This document shows positions 36,755 through 47,991 of a DNA stretch of 64,000 nt, piece after piece (positions within the stretch are counted from its first letter, which is position 1; every line of letters begins with the position of its first letter). Origin of the DNA: Medicago truncatula (Eukaryota; Streptophyta; Magnoliopsida; Fabales; Fabaceae); the NCBI RefSeq assembly GCF_003473485.1, contig NC_053045.1:56028494-56092493 (forward strand), written 5' to 3'. Position numbers and translations under genes: made by a program. The notes below the pieces were generated by a model. The model made no database searches and was not told the origin of the DNA. It worked only from the letters and a program-made list of their open reading frames with translations.

Positions 36755-37879
36755 ATGCTCGGCGTTTCAACCTTCCACTCGACGTCGTTGAAAACGCCGT
36801 CGCATTCAACCACCACTCGCCTGAACCCTACATTTCCTTTCTCCATCTCCATTTCCCCCTCTTTCAATCGTTCCACCACCACAAAACCCCTCACCATCCG
36901 TGCAATCGACGCAGCTCAATCATTCGACTACGAATCCAAAATCGCACTTCAATTCCACAACTCTCAAAAGCTCAAAATCGCCATCATCGGTTTTGGTAAC
37001 TTCGGTCAATTCCTCGCCACCACTTTCGTCCGTCAAGGTCACACTGTTTTAGCTCATTCCCGTTCCGATTACTCCGCCGTCGCTCAAAACATCGGTGTCA
37101 AATTCTTCCCCAACGCCGATGATCTCTGTGAAGAACACCCCGAAGTTATTCTTCTCTGCACTTCAATAATCTCAGCACAACAAGTTCTACTTTCTCTTCC
37201 ATTTCAACGACTCAAACGGAGTACATTGTTCGTTGATGTTCTTTCCGTCAAGGAATTTCCTAAAAACTTTTTTCTCGAAATTTTACCTAATTATTTCGAT
37301 ATAATTTGTTCGCATCCTATGTTTGGACCTGAGAGTGGAAGCAGTGGCTGGAAAGGTCTTCCCTTTGTTTACGAAAAAGTTCGAATTGGGAACAATGAAA
37401 CTAGGGTTTCGAGGTGTGAGAAGTTTCTTGATGTGTTTGGAAGAGAAGGATGTAGAATGGTGGAAATGAGTTGTGCTGATCATGATAGATATGCTGCTGG
37501 GTCACAATTCATAACACATACTGTTGGTAGGGTTTTGGGTATGTTGACGTTGGAATCTACTCCTATTAATACTAAAGGGTATGAATCTTTGTTGAATTTG
37601 GTGGAGAATACTAGTGGGGATAGTTTTGATCTTTATTACGGACTTTTTATGTTTAATAAGAATTCTTTGGAGATGTTGGAGAGGTTGGATTTAGCTTTTG
37701 AGGATTTGAGGAAACAGCTTATTGCTCATTTGCATGATGTTGTGAGGAATCAGTTGTTTGAAGATGCTGTAAAGGTCCAAAATTTGGGTGATGATAGCAA
37801 CCATGTAGCCAGAAAGCATGGTCAAAATGGATCAGCAATTGTGTTATCCTCCAAAAATCAGAGGTGTTCATTTTTCTAA
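36755..37879 (+). CDS. First TyrA domain read without splicing (single-domain arogenate dehydrogenase)
   Basis: Full reading frame of domain 1 with its transit peptide and natural stop. It would be the product if the intron at 37864-38419 is retained. All family motifs are present. The last 11 residues (after KNQ) are unique to this form. The aspartate in GDSFDLYYGLF is the residue that favours arogenate; legume prephenate dehydrogenases have asparagine at this position, so the prediction is arogenate use. Confidence 0.6.
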   Translation: MLGVSTFHSTSLKTPSHSTTTRLNPTFPFSISISPSFNRSTTTKPLTIRAIDAAQSFDYESKIALQFHNSQKLKIAIIGFGNFGQFLATTFVRQGHTVLAHSRSDYSAVAQNIGVKFFPNADDLCEEHPEVILLCTSIISAQQVLLSLPFQRLKRSTLFVDVLSVKEFPKNFFLEILPNYFDIICSHPMFGPESGSSGWKGLPFVYEKVRIGNNETRVSRCEKFLDVFGREGCRMVEMSCADHDRYAAGSQFITHTVGRVLGMLTLESTPINTKGYESLLNLVENTSGDSFDLYYGLFMFNKNSLEMLERLDLAFEDLRKQLIAHLHDVVRNQLFEDAVKVQNLGDDSNHVARKHGQNGSAIVLSSKNQRCSFF

Positions 37880-39383
37880 AAGCTTGTTATGATCTCAATT
37901 TCGTTTAGTGCATTATTGATTGCCTGGTTTGGATAAACAACTTAATTTGCAGCTTATTTATAAGTTATTTCTATAACGTAAGATAAAATGAAGTTAAATT
38001 GTTTTCGTATAAGCTATAAATTGTTTTCATATATACCTTGACATTTATGAAATAAGCTGAAATCATAAGCTGTTTTCACAAGTTCTCTCAAACAGTCTTA
38101 CAGTAAGCTGAAATCATATTGTATAATTCTGTTTTGTTATTCTTGTGCGGGTATGATAGGGGGAGTGGAATGAGCTGTATGTTGACAGTAACTTAACTTT
38201 GTGTTGCTCTGATTTCTGTTGTTCTTTAATATGAATTGGATATGGTTGATCTTAATGTGATGAAACAAGGTTAAAGACTGTTATTGCAATTCAAAATGAG
38301 TAACAAGTAGGTAATAATGACCATTTGTGGAGAGCATTTAATGAATGCTGCTTTTGTTTTTGTTTCCTGCGAGGTTGTTGTTTTAAATCTGGTCTAATTT
38401 GTAGTTGCCTAATGTTTAGATCTGCTGATGCCAGACTACATGGTTATTACAGATCAAATGGTTCTGGCCAGTCGGATGACAGCACAAAGCTCAAAATTGC
38501 AATCATTGGTTTTGGCAACTTCGGTCAATTCCTTGCAAAAACTATTGTACGTCATGGGCATAAAGTGTTAGCATACTCTAGAACAGACTACTCTGATGTG
38601 GCTCGGGAATTGGGAGTTTCCTATTTCAACGATGCAGATGATCTTTGTGAACAACATCCAGAAGTGATTTTACTTTGCACTTCAATCCTTTCCACAGAAA
38701 AAGTTCTTAAATCATTGCCTGTGCAGAGGTTGAGGAGAAGTACTTTGTTTGTTGATGTACTTTCTGTCAAAGAGTTTCCTAGAAACTTGTTTCTTCAACA
38801 TTTGCCACCTTATTTTGACGTTCTCTGCACTCACCCTATGTTTGGGCCTGAGAGTGGAAAAAATGGGTGGAAGGGTCTTCCTTTTTTATTTGATAAAGTC
38901 AGAGTAGGAAGAGATGAATCAAGAATATCGCGGTGTGATCTGTTTCTTGACATTTTTTCCAAAGAAGGGTGCAGAATGGTTGAAATGTCATGTGCCGAAC
39001 ATGATTGGCATGCCGCTGGATCACAGTTTATCACACATACCACAGGAAGATTTTTAGAAAAACTGAAGTTGGAGGCAACACCAATAGACACAAAGGGCTA
39101 TGAAACTTTATTAAGTTTGGTGGAGAATACTGGTGGGGATAGCTTTGATCTGTACTATGGTTTGTTCTTGTATAATATAAATGCCATGGAGCAACTGCAA
39201 AGATTTGATCTGGCTTTTGAGTCATTGAAGAAGCAGCTTTTTGACCGTTTACATGGTATCTATCGAAAACAGGTATTTCAAAATGAAGAAAAAGTCCGTG
39301 ATTTTCCAGAGAGATCTATGTTGCCTGAGAAATCAGAAGACAGTAGTGTGGTATCTTTTTCAAATACCGTGGATGCTAAATGA
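36755..39383 (+). CDS. TYRA1: Arogenate dehydrogenase with two tandem TyrA domains (predicted two-exon gene)
   Basis: Arogenate dehydrogenase oxidises and decarboxylates arogenate to tyrosine with NADP+ in plastids. First copy: 36755-37879, 374 codons uninterrupted. Residues 1 to about 50 are Ser/Thr-rich and basic like a plastid transit peptide, followed by KLKIAIIGFGNFGQF (GxGxxG at 79-84), DVLSVKEFPKN, SHPMFGPESG, MSCADHD, AAGSQFITHT and GDSFDLYYGLF. Second copy (38412-39383) repeats every motif but lacks its own transit peptide. Donor AG|GTGTTC at 37863/37864 and acceptor TTTAG|A at 38419/38420 join them in frame: exons 36755-37863 and 38420-39383, 690 residues. Acceptor TTTGTAG at 38404 also keeps frame. 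Arabidopsis TyrA1 (TyrAAT1) is known to have two such domains, which supports the join. Without splicing, the first copy alone could be a 374-residue enzyme. The alternative is two separate genes. Confidence 0.82.
37925..38115. repeat. MITE-like repeat in the TyrA intron
   Basis: Contains GGTTTGGATAAACAACTTAA, TTATAAGTTATTTCTATAAC, AGATAAAATGAAGT and repeated AATAAGCTGAAATCATAAGC in partly inverted order. A related copy lies at about 62050-62260 in the transporter gene intron (shared CTATTTCTATAAC, GATAAAATGAAGTCAAA). Looks like a short hAT-type MITE; ends not fixed. Confidence 0.5.
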
Positions 39384-40754
39384 AATTGATTTCCAATATT
39401 TACTTGTAATTTGTAATTGTAGTAGGCCCTGCCATTTCTGTTTGTATGTTCTTAATAGTTTGTTAATTTCTTAAATTTCACTTCCAATCTTTCTAAAAGT
39501 TCTTGACTGAAATGGGAAAATAAAAAGGATTCTAAAACTTTGGATAAACATCTTTAATTCTCAGATTATTTTAGCCAACAATTTTGTTTACAGGGTATGA
39601 GAAAGAGATATCGGCATCGGAGGAGAGAGAAACGATGACGGGCGGGCAGTGTTGACCAATACCACTGTGATGGTTGCGATGAGTAAAAACTTATTTTCAT
39701 TCAAAAATTGGATTTTGTAACAATCCCCTCGTGAACTGGTTTTCTTAATCGAAACCAGTTTAACCGATTCTGAACCGGATTGGAACCACTTTACATCTCA
39801 AACAGGTTTTAATGAAAAATGGATTGGTTTATCAAACTACAAAAGTACAACCATAAAGTGGATTGGTTTTTGTTAAGAATCAAGTTCGTCAACTATGTAT
39901 TCATTAGTGTTTATTAGTTTTAATATTGTAATCAACAATATTCATTATGTTACACAAAATGTAGTCTGATCACATGAATATAAATAAAGCTATCAGTGTG
40001 GTCGTATTAGACACACAAGTATTCACACATAAATAAATTCATTACAGTTTATATGATTTGGTTAACCATGCACACACCTAATCAAATATCGTAACTTTCC
40101 TATAATTTCTGCTTTCTTTCCATTTTTACCTAGCTGAACTGGAGCTCACACGTTCATATTTTACGTACCACAGATTTATGAATATTTAGAGCTCTAGTTA
40201 AAAGCTTGATATCTTTAGGAATGATATTCACCTCGTTTGTTGTCTGGCTACTATTTACTATGGCTAATTGTCTTATCATTGTATGGTCAGTGTTTATAAT
40301 TTTCTATCATGTGGAGTTTGGCAATACTAATCTAAGAACTCAAAAGTGTGCTGGATATGATATGTCAACCGCATGTGTTTTTATTTTATTTTTTATGCTT
40401 GTCCATTTCTACTTTATTGTATATCTTTCTGGAATGCTTCCTCACTTGTTTATTGGTTTTGCAAGGTTTTAATCCCAAATTTCTTTTATAACTAGGCGAA
40501 CCACTAGTCTTAATGGCAAATAGTTGCACTTGGTTTTTGCCCATCATCATTGATCATTTGATTCCAGATCCCTTGCAAAGTATAGTTCTTTGCATTTTTC
40601 TGATTTTTTTCATAACCTTGATCAACACAGTTGATTGCTTAGGTTTGTCCAGACTCCAGAGAACATTATTGGTGTGAATGTGAATATGTGATTAAACTAA
40701 ACTCCAGTTGCCGTTATAGTTTTTTCCTGAAAGAAATTGTTTTTGAGAATTTTA
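39384..40754. other. Non-genic stretch downstream of TyrA
   Basis: Includes the TyrA 3' flank, then AT-rich DNA. Near 39720-39850 short repeats of AACCRGTTTNNCCGATT are visible. The frame at 40206-40472 (+) encodes a hydrophobic run, but without gene-like context I do not call it. Confidence 0.35.
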
Positions 40755-40905
40755 TACTACCTCCAGTCCTACTTACAAGAGACAATTTACTTTTTAGATA
40801 CATTAAATAATTTATGTATTTGGTTTAGGTTCTTGACTAAATACATACATTATTCAATGTATCTAAAAAATCAACTTTCTCTTATAATTAGGATCGGAAG
40901 GAGTA
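40755..40905. mobile_element. MITE copy (TACTACCTCCAGTCCTA ends)
   Basis: Left end TACTACCTCCAGTCCTACTT, right end AATTAGGATCGGAAGGAGTA as its inverted copy; 151 bp. The interior is partly palindromic (TAGATACATTAAATAATT and its inverse). Same family as 35544-35693. Confidence 0.8.
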
Positions 40906-42052
40906 TTGTTGAAGGGAGTTGGTCTAAATATACTATTCTTTTTGAAATTTTTAAGATTGCTTATCTGAGCTGTGGTCCCTCTACTTATTACTACTTGGTG
41001 ATAGCACAAAATGCGGGGTCATGTGGGTTGTCATTATCTTCTGGGGGAAAATTGAGAACACATGGTAGTTATTTATCAAGGAAAAGGAAAATGCCCTCGT
41101 TGTTGGTATGCAGGTTTTGGTCCAGCTATATATCTATATATAGGAAAATTTCAGAGCTGACTGCTGGAGGTATGAATTAATAAATAGATATTGATTTTAT
41201 TTTATATAATTTTTTTACTTAAAATCAGGGAAAATAAAATAAAAGACATATGTTGGTTGGTGGCAGCGACCACTTACCTTTGTTTGGTAAATTATTTGAA
41301 AATTACACCTATTTGATTTGATAATAAAATGGAAAAACTACCAATGTTTGATAAAAAAAAATCGCATTGAATTGGTCCTGTGCTAAATTGATCTTGCACC
41401 AAATTGCAATTAAAAAACTTTTGTTTATCACACTAAAACTATAAAATATAAATTCATGGTGGACCTATGCTAAAACTATGAAATTTGATTATAAATGACA
41501 ATGTGTGAAGATGGTTGGTCATGTATATCTTTACTGGTTTGATATTATGTTTTGTATGTTACATCCTAGGGCTTGTTGAGTATTATGAACTATGATTCAT
41601 GACGGTTATTTGGTTGCAGCAATTAAATTGGTTTAGGTATATTATGGACTATGACAACCACTAATAGTTATCATTTTAAGGTATATTATGTATAGGCTTA
41701 TGTCTTATTGTGTGAGTATTAGAGGATCCAAGTCTGTCACCCCAGCGTAATTTTAGTCGTTTTTTAAAAATTAAATCTGAGCTGTTGAGAGGATCCTGAC
41801 CCAAACTTAGGGCAAAAAACTTACAACAAAGGTAAGCCTGCCATTATTCATAAGTGTAATACACACATAAATATCATATATTTGGTGATTCTCTCACAAC
41901 AGCTGAACCATTAATATCTCTGTTTCCATAGTTTGACTTGACTTAATAACCAAAACATTAATATGTATTCCTCTAACAACAAGTCATTAGAAATCCAAAC
42001 ATGATATTTGTCTCACTTCTGATCGTAGTTATTATCTGCAATTTTGACAGTA
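40906..42052. other. Non-genic stretch
   Basis: No coding exon. Near 41703-41806 two inverted pieces, AGAGGATCCAAGTCTGTCAC and TTGAGAGGATCCTGACCC, belong to the same MITE family as 13840-14475. Otherwise nothing recognised. Confidence 0.4.
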
Positions 42053-43769
42053 TCAAGTGCTATATATTTTCCCCTCTTGATAGGTCTTGTAGTTCATTTC
42101 ACAATAATTTTTTACGTTTCTGTACAACCTTGGATATGTCTCGTTTATTAGGTCTTCAACCGGTCCAATTTCGTTCTCTGGTTCTGGCTCATTAAAAATT
42201 ACCACAGACATCCTCAACTTTTTTGTATTTGTCACAACCCTGAGCATGGGGCACTTGAATATTCCATTACTCATGATCTACAATAATACCCAACTATAAC
42301 TTAGACATTCATATTTTTCTACATATGTGACACATGGATAATAACGGTTAAAAATGTTGTTAATTTCATTGAGGAGATGATTAATTTAATCCACAATCGA
42401 GATTGTGATTAATTTATGATTAACCAAATTTTCGATATGATCATAATTAACCATATACTCAACGGAATGAACCACAACTTTGCATGCGAATAAACATATG
42501 TCGCGGATGTAAGGAAAATTGAGTGTACATAAAACAGTATATAACCTCATTTACCTACCTCCAGTTGGTCGCCAAGATTGACAACAAGAGCATCAGGAAT
42601 TGAAGGGACATTGATGCATTTGTCATCTATCAGAACTTGAAGACCTTCAACTTCTTTGGCTTGCAATAGAATTGTGATTCCTGGTCTATCCGTGTGAGGT
42701 TTGACGCCTAAAACCAAATCAGGTCTAGAACCCGGTGGATAGAAGTTGATTCTTGCTTTCACTAATGATTGCTTCCCAAACAGGTCCAAAAAACTATCTT
42801 CTTCCAAATTCAGTGACCTTGCCATACTTCTCAAGAGACAATCTATTATTGACTTCACTTTGGTAGAAAACTCTTCTAATGTCTCACTGCATAACATTTA
42901 GAAAATTAAGCTCAATAATAATTGCTCTGTATTATATCATTATATTGTAAAAAAAATTATTTGTTTAGTGTAAAAAGATACCATAAACATAATATCTTTA
43001 TAATAATATATAGTACCTGAAATCATTAGGATTTTTTGGCCAAAGAGAAAGCCTTCGTTTTTCCTTTGGAAAAACATGAAGAGCTAGGCGATAAGACCAG
43101 TCAAGAACTTGCTTCTTTCACAGCTCTTCACTATTGTATTGATAGCTTTAAATATTGTTGGCATTCTTTAGAAGTGCAAAAAACTCTTTTATAACTTCAT
43201 ATTCATTTCACAGCTCGTGCATACTTTTGCTTTTCCTCCACCGGAAGTGCAAAAAACTCTTTTGTAACTTCACGTACTTTGTCAAGATATGAAGTTGACA
43301 TGCCATATGACCAATTGCCTATTTGTAGGAGTAAGTATGTGAAGAAGTATAGTTAGTTATATAGCACTACTTTAATCCCTATTTGCATGCAGACACACAT
43401 AACTTTGAGATCTCGAATAATTGATATTCAACTTAATAATACTGCATTATCAAATGAGCTAGATTTTAAACACTATTTGTAAGTACCTTTAGCATTGTAT
43501 ATGAATGATTTTAAAATAATATTTTCTATAGAATGTGTTTAATTATTTTTTATCTTTCAAAACTGATTTTTATTTTTTTTATCTAGTAAATGAGATTTAT
43601 AGTTAGGGACAACCTTTTTGCATAAAAAAAAAAAAAAAAAAAGTTGGGGACAACTTTTTTCTTTCTAAAAGATGCTTTTGTAGGTATAGAGGTAGTAGCA
43701 TTTATGAGACCAAAAGAGGAAAAAAAACATCAATATCCCAATCACCTTTTTGCATTCTATAATGGGAAA

Positions 43770-44541
43770 GAGAAATGATTCCTATACACCCTTTTCCATA
43801 ACACTTTTTTATACACCCTATGCGTAGGGTATTTTGGTAATTTCACAAGTCCCTTTTTTCAACTCTTTCACTCTCCCATCTTCCTCTGAAACGAAAAAAC
43901 CTTCAAACATTCCCCTCTGCAACAGTGATCTCACCACCATCGCTGGTCACCGCAATCACCGACGTCACCTGCGTTCGTCCTTCTCTACCATCGGTGTTTT
44001 GGTTGTTTTTTTTTTCTTTTTCCAGATATACGTCGACACGTCAAATCCACGCCGCCATCAACCTTTTGGATTTCCGGTAGTCTCAGATCCGATCTAATTA
44101 ACGACGACGATACCAACAACGGCCGTATCAGATCTACCACTCTTTCTTCTTCGTTTCATTCCGGTCAATGGGACAGGGACGATGTGGTGGTGAGGTGAGA
44201 GGAGGACGAATGAGGGAGCGGTGGAGGTAAAGAGGTTGACGGAGACGACGACGGTGACGGCGTTGGTAGGACATAGGTAGCCCAGATCTAAAACGGAAGG
44301 ATGGGAGATCGTCGTTTCATTCGCCGTCGCAGGAAAAAAAATTGGGCCGCCGCCGGTGGTGGTGAGCTTTGGATTGAGGGAGAAAGGAGAAAAAGGGTGC
44401 AGGAATAAAGAGAAGGAAGGAAACACTCTCAATTTGTTTTTTTTTTTGTTTTGAGTTATCATTATTTATTGTTTTTTTATTAGCATATGGGAGGTGTAGA
44501 GTGGTATGTTGCCACATAAGTGTGTCAACGTATCATCTCTC
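43770..44541. mobile_element. Mutator-like element with captured GC-rich insert (Pack-MULE type)
   Basis: A perfect 9-bp target duplication AATGGGAAA lies at 43761-43769 and 44542-44550. The ends are inverted, GAGAAATGATTCC on the left and the complement of GAGAGATGATACG on the right. The 772-bp element sits in intron 1 of the dioxygenase pseudogene. Its interior (about 43840-44460) is much richer in G+C than the neighbourhood, with CCACCATCGCTGG, CACCGACGTCACC and ACGACGACGGTGACGGCG. It is open in two frames without stops for over 250 bp. This looks like captured host gene sequence; its source is not recognised. Confidence 0.75.
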
Positions 44542-45197
44542 AATGGGAAATGGCTTACATCGATACCATATAGTACTTTATACACTTAGGATTAGGAAGT
44601 TACTATAAATCCTCACCTGGAAGCATCCAGCTGAAGTTAGAGCTAATCTTAGCTTCTCTACCTTGTGATGAAAGAAGACTTACATCAATGATAGGTATTG
44701 GAATCAGTGATGAAGAATATTTAGCTCCAAAGCTATTTCCTTTATCTAAAATATTGTGATGGTGGTTTATCACCATGCATAGACATTTTTTGGATACTCT
44801 TGGGAAGTAATTTTGCCTCCGAAACAAGCACATTACTACAACATTTTTGAGTTTACGCCACACTTCACCTGTCCATGGCTAAAAAAGGGTGGGTTAAAAT
44901 AGGAATAAGCCACGATATTAGAATTGTGGCTTAAAAATTGGATATACAATACCTTTTTTTACTTCAAACAAAAAAGCGTGGCTTATGATATTATAGGCGA
45001 CACTATTCAATTTTATAGAACCGTGCCTTAACCTTACCCTCAAATATAGGAAGCGGGAATAAAAAAAAAGAGCGTACTTTTCAATTTTGTGATCTGAAAC
45101 TTAAAAAAAAAACATTATTTTTAATAAAACAAACTTTACCAACAAAACAAAACAAGCCAATTCATTCGATCTCTCTCTGAACTCACTCTCAAAAACC

Positions 45198-45199
<2 letters not shown>

Positions 45200-45241
<42 letters not shown>

Positions 45242-45290
45242 TCCAATCAAGTAATCGAACTTCTCTTTCGACAGTAGTTTCTCCGACCAA

Positions 45291-45348
<58 letters not shown>

Positions 45349-45399
45349 CTGATCCTCTCATACAACAACAAAATCGCCCCCCCCCCCCCCCCCCCCCCC
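45200..45399 (+). repeat. Compound microsatellite: (CT)n, (TA)n and poly-C
   Basis: (TC)n at 45200-45236 and 45291-45314, (TA)n at 45314-45346, and an uninterrupted run of 23 C at 45377-45399, all within the CACTA element. Highly likely to vary in length between plants or assemblies. Confidence 0.95.
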
Positions 45400-46904
45400 T
45401 AGAGGTAGGCTCTCTCTCTATCTCTATCATTATTCAATTTTATTCTGAATTTGTTTCAAAGAAAAGGGTTTAATAAATCATTACTTGTGAATTTGATTTT
45501 AAAGAAATAGGGTTGTGGATCTGATTTGAAAGGAATTGATACTTTTTTATTCGCTTGTTATGTTAATAGAGATCTTAGGAATAAGAATTATAAGTTCTGA
45601 AGTTGTAAAATTAACTTATGTATGATTGAAAAATATGGGTGTAATGGTATGTAGTACTTTAGAATCTACCAAAATCCCCTTTCACTTAGCTGGAAAGCTA
45701 TCGCAAGTTTTTGGCAAACTACTAATTTTTATTTTTTTTGTAAGGAATAAAGCAATTATTATTGATATATATAGAGGCTTTATTAGCACACACATACACT
45801 AAACACACCGGTGAAGTTACTATTGTTGATATCCAATATAAGAGATTTCTTACATACCCAATGTAATTTTATTTTTGTTTGAGAAATGATTTTTTTTTAG
45901 TGCTTGTTTTTGTTTGATACATGTTGATGTTTGTCACCCGTACGCCCCGCGTCAGATAAGTAATCCAAAATAAACTTATTTTTCTTTGCTTCGACACACT
46001 TTTACACTCCTTAGACAATTCTCAAACACTTCTAGGAGACTTAAAGATGTGTCGAAACAGTGATTATCAATGGAGGGGTTGAAAACAAGAAATTTTATAA
46101 TGTCATTTTTAACTTTTCAGTGTAGTAGAGTGATGAATGAGGTGAAAAGATTGTCATACTTTGTTAAAACTTGTTTGTAGTGTAACAAATTGCTCAATTT
46201 AGATGTACATACATATTTTAGTTCCTCAATTTAATATTTTATAAATAATGTTTGTTTTTTATTTATTTAACTCAATGCCAGTTTCGAGGAAAATATAAAT
46301 ATGATTATCCTTCATGTGTTTGCTTAAGTTGGGTGCTGACTACTGATAACGAATTTTCATTGTTGTAGATTTTTCTATCACAGTGCTCTCCAGTGGTTCC
46401 TTGAATTTGGGTTAGTTACCTATTCAATTGTTTTTTCTGTTTTTGATATTTTTTTTATTTGAGATAGCTTCTCCTATTTTCCATATTGCTTTTAGAAAAA
46501 GTACTCTACAACTTTAATTAAAGGTTAGGAACTACATGTATTATAATTGGGATTATCAAATATATATGGGGAATGCATTTTGATACTTACCAACTTAAGA
46601 GAGAAAAATCTCAAGAGTTGTGCTATGATGCATTTTTGATATTTTTTTATTTGAGATACTTATATTAATAGGAGAATGCTATGATGAAAGTTTGAATCAC
46701 ATTCAGCTCTATTAGAATTTTTACTAATCAAAGTACATGCTCTAAATTATATAGAATGCAGATGAGATGGACAAAAAAAATTGAGGATAGATTGAGGTGA
46801 TAAATATGATTTAGTGAGATTGTTTGAATGGTTAACATATAGTCATACTGAATAATTTTTTATTTTCATGGTTCTTGTTTTGAACTTATAGTCATATTGA
46901 ATAT

Positions 46905-47332
46905 TGTGGAACTTAATATCTGCTGCAAGTTCACGAATGATTCCTTATATTGATGGTTTCCCTGATTCTTTATGGTTTTCCATAGAGAGATACTTATGTA
47001 AGTTGAAGAGTTATGTCTGTAATAGAGCTCATCCAGAAGGTTCTATTGTTGAGGGATATTTGGCTGAAGAAGCTTTGACTCTTTGCTCAAGATAGTTGCA
47101 TCAAAATGTAGAGACAAGGCTGAATAGAACATGTAGAAATTATGATAATAGCTACTCTTGCGAAGTTGTCTCAAATGATTTCTTTTCAAGTATTGGTCGT
47201 CCTTTAGGTGGGAAGCAAAATAGTAAATCATTTTCAATAGACCCAAAATCAAAAGCTCAAGCTCATCAATACATTTTGTTCAATTCTGATGGAATCGATG
47301 CATACATAAGGTACCATATTTGTAAGATTTAA
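46905..47332 (+). pseudogene. TnpD C-terminal (DUF4218) fragment
   Basis: About 110 residues recognisable in two frames separated by stops: RYLCKLKSYVCNRAHPEGSI and AEEALTLCSR, then VETRLNR, GRPLGGKQ and SIDPKSKAQAHQYILFNSD. Only the domain downstream of the catalytic part survives, so this element cannot make transposase. Confidence 0.75.
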
Positions 47333-47991
47333 AAACATTAGTGCTTATATTACGTCTTTTTTATTGTTTTATTTTTACTAACATAATATTTTTTGTTACA
47401 GTTTGGACCCAATGATTATCATCAAGAGGAATGAAGCTAATGGAATGCACGCAATACTTATTTTATGTTTTGAAATGCGAATGCAAAAGTTAGTAGTTGT
47501 TTAGATTTAGTTGCTTGATTATTATGTTTGACGGATGAATCATGAATTGATGTTTTGTGGAAGTTATAGGATTTAGATAAGATGACTTTGTGCTTCCTTT
47601 GTTAAAGATTTATTTTAAGATATTATTATAATAATTTATGTTATGTTATTTAAATGATTATTTATTTTAAGCAACATAGCAACAAACTAAATTTGCTGTC
47701 TTGATACAAACAAAAAAAAAGCCTAAACAAAATACTGGAAACCGTGCCATAAATTAAGGTGTGAAAGTGGGGTCTAATCTTCAGGCCACGGTTACGGAAC
47801 CGCAGCCTAAACTAAATCCAAAACACCGTGGTTTTACTAGACGAAAGAAGTGTACCTTATTGTCGTTTCTTAAGCCACGATTTTCAAATTTCGTGGGCTA
47901 ATGTAAAAAACGTGGCCGAATTAGGCCACGGATTTATTTTTCTAGCTACAATTTTGTGGTTTAAATTCAAAAATGTTGTATTGTTGGCCAT

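Larger units (their letters stand above)
44835..47979 (+). mobile_element. Degenerate CACTA element with TnpD-type (DUF4218) remnant
   Basis: The left end ACTACAACATTTTTGAGTTT and right end AAATTCAAAAATGTTGT are inverted. The putative target duplication ATT (44832-44834 and 47980-47982) restores the exon of the paralogous gene exactly. Subterminal zones (about 44860-45030 and 47740-47960) carry repeated GCCACG/CGTGGC motifs. At about 46905-47095 the plus strand reads YIDGFPDSL, SIERYLCKLKSYVCNRAHPE and GSIVEGYLAEEALTLCSR, followed by VETRLNRTCRN and a second block GRPLGGKQNSKSF. These are the DUF4218 region that follows Transposase_21 in CACTA TnpD proteins. The rest of TnpD is missing. The element family differs from that of 1153-8197. 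The outer CAC is mutated. Confidence 0.82.
42053..47991 (-). pseudogene. 2-oxoglutarate/Fe(II)-dependent dioxygenase pseudogene split by transposons
   Basis: Decayed paralogue of the intact gene at 49382-51365. The original start codon is at 47991 (MANN). After codon 3 a CACTA element (44835-47979) interrupts exon 1, which resumes at 44834. The rest of exon 1 (to about 44618) has frameshifts around LVSEAKLLPKS and IPIPIIDVSLLSS. Intron 1 carries a Mutator-like element (43770-44541). Exon 2 (43318-43017) is 54 bp longer than its paralogue because of a duplication and filler sequence, and is out of frame. Exon 3 (42886-42559) is intact with KPHTDRPGIT, so the first iron histidine and aspartate remain. 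Exon 4 (from 42277) reads CPMLRVVTNT where the intact gene has SPMHRVVTNT, so the second iron histidine is leucine. It ends early at EGKIYST. It cannot make a working enzyme. Confidence 0.92.

Noticed and set aside
40206..40472. Hydrophobic 88-codon frame
   Set aside because: AT-rich sequence readily gives Phe/Ile/Leu-rich frames; no promoter, splice or family support.
45101..45430. Minus-strand frame with long IYIYIY and ERERER runs
   Set aside because: Translation of CT and TA microsatellites and a poly-C run; not a gene.
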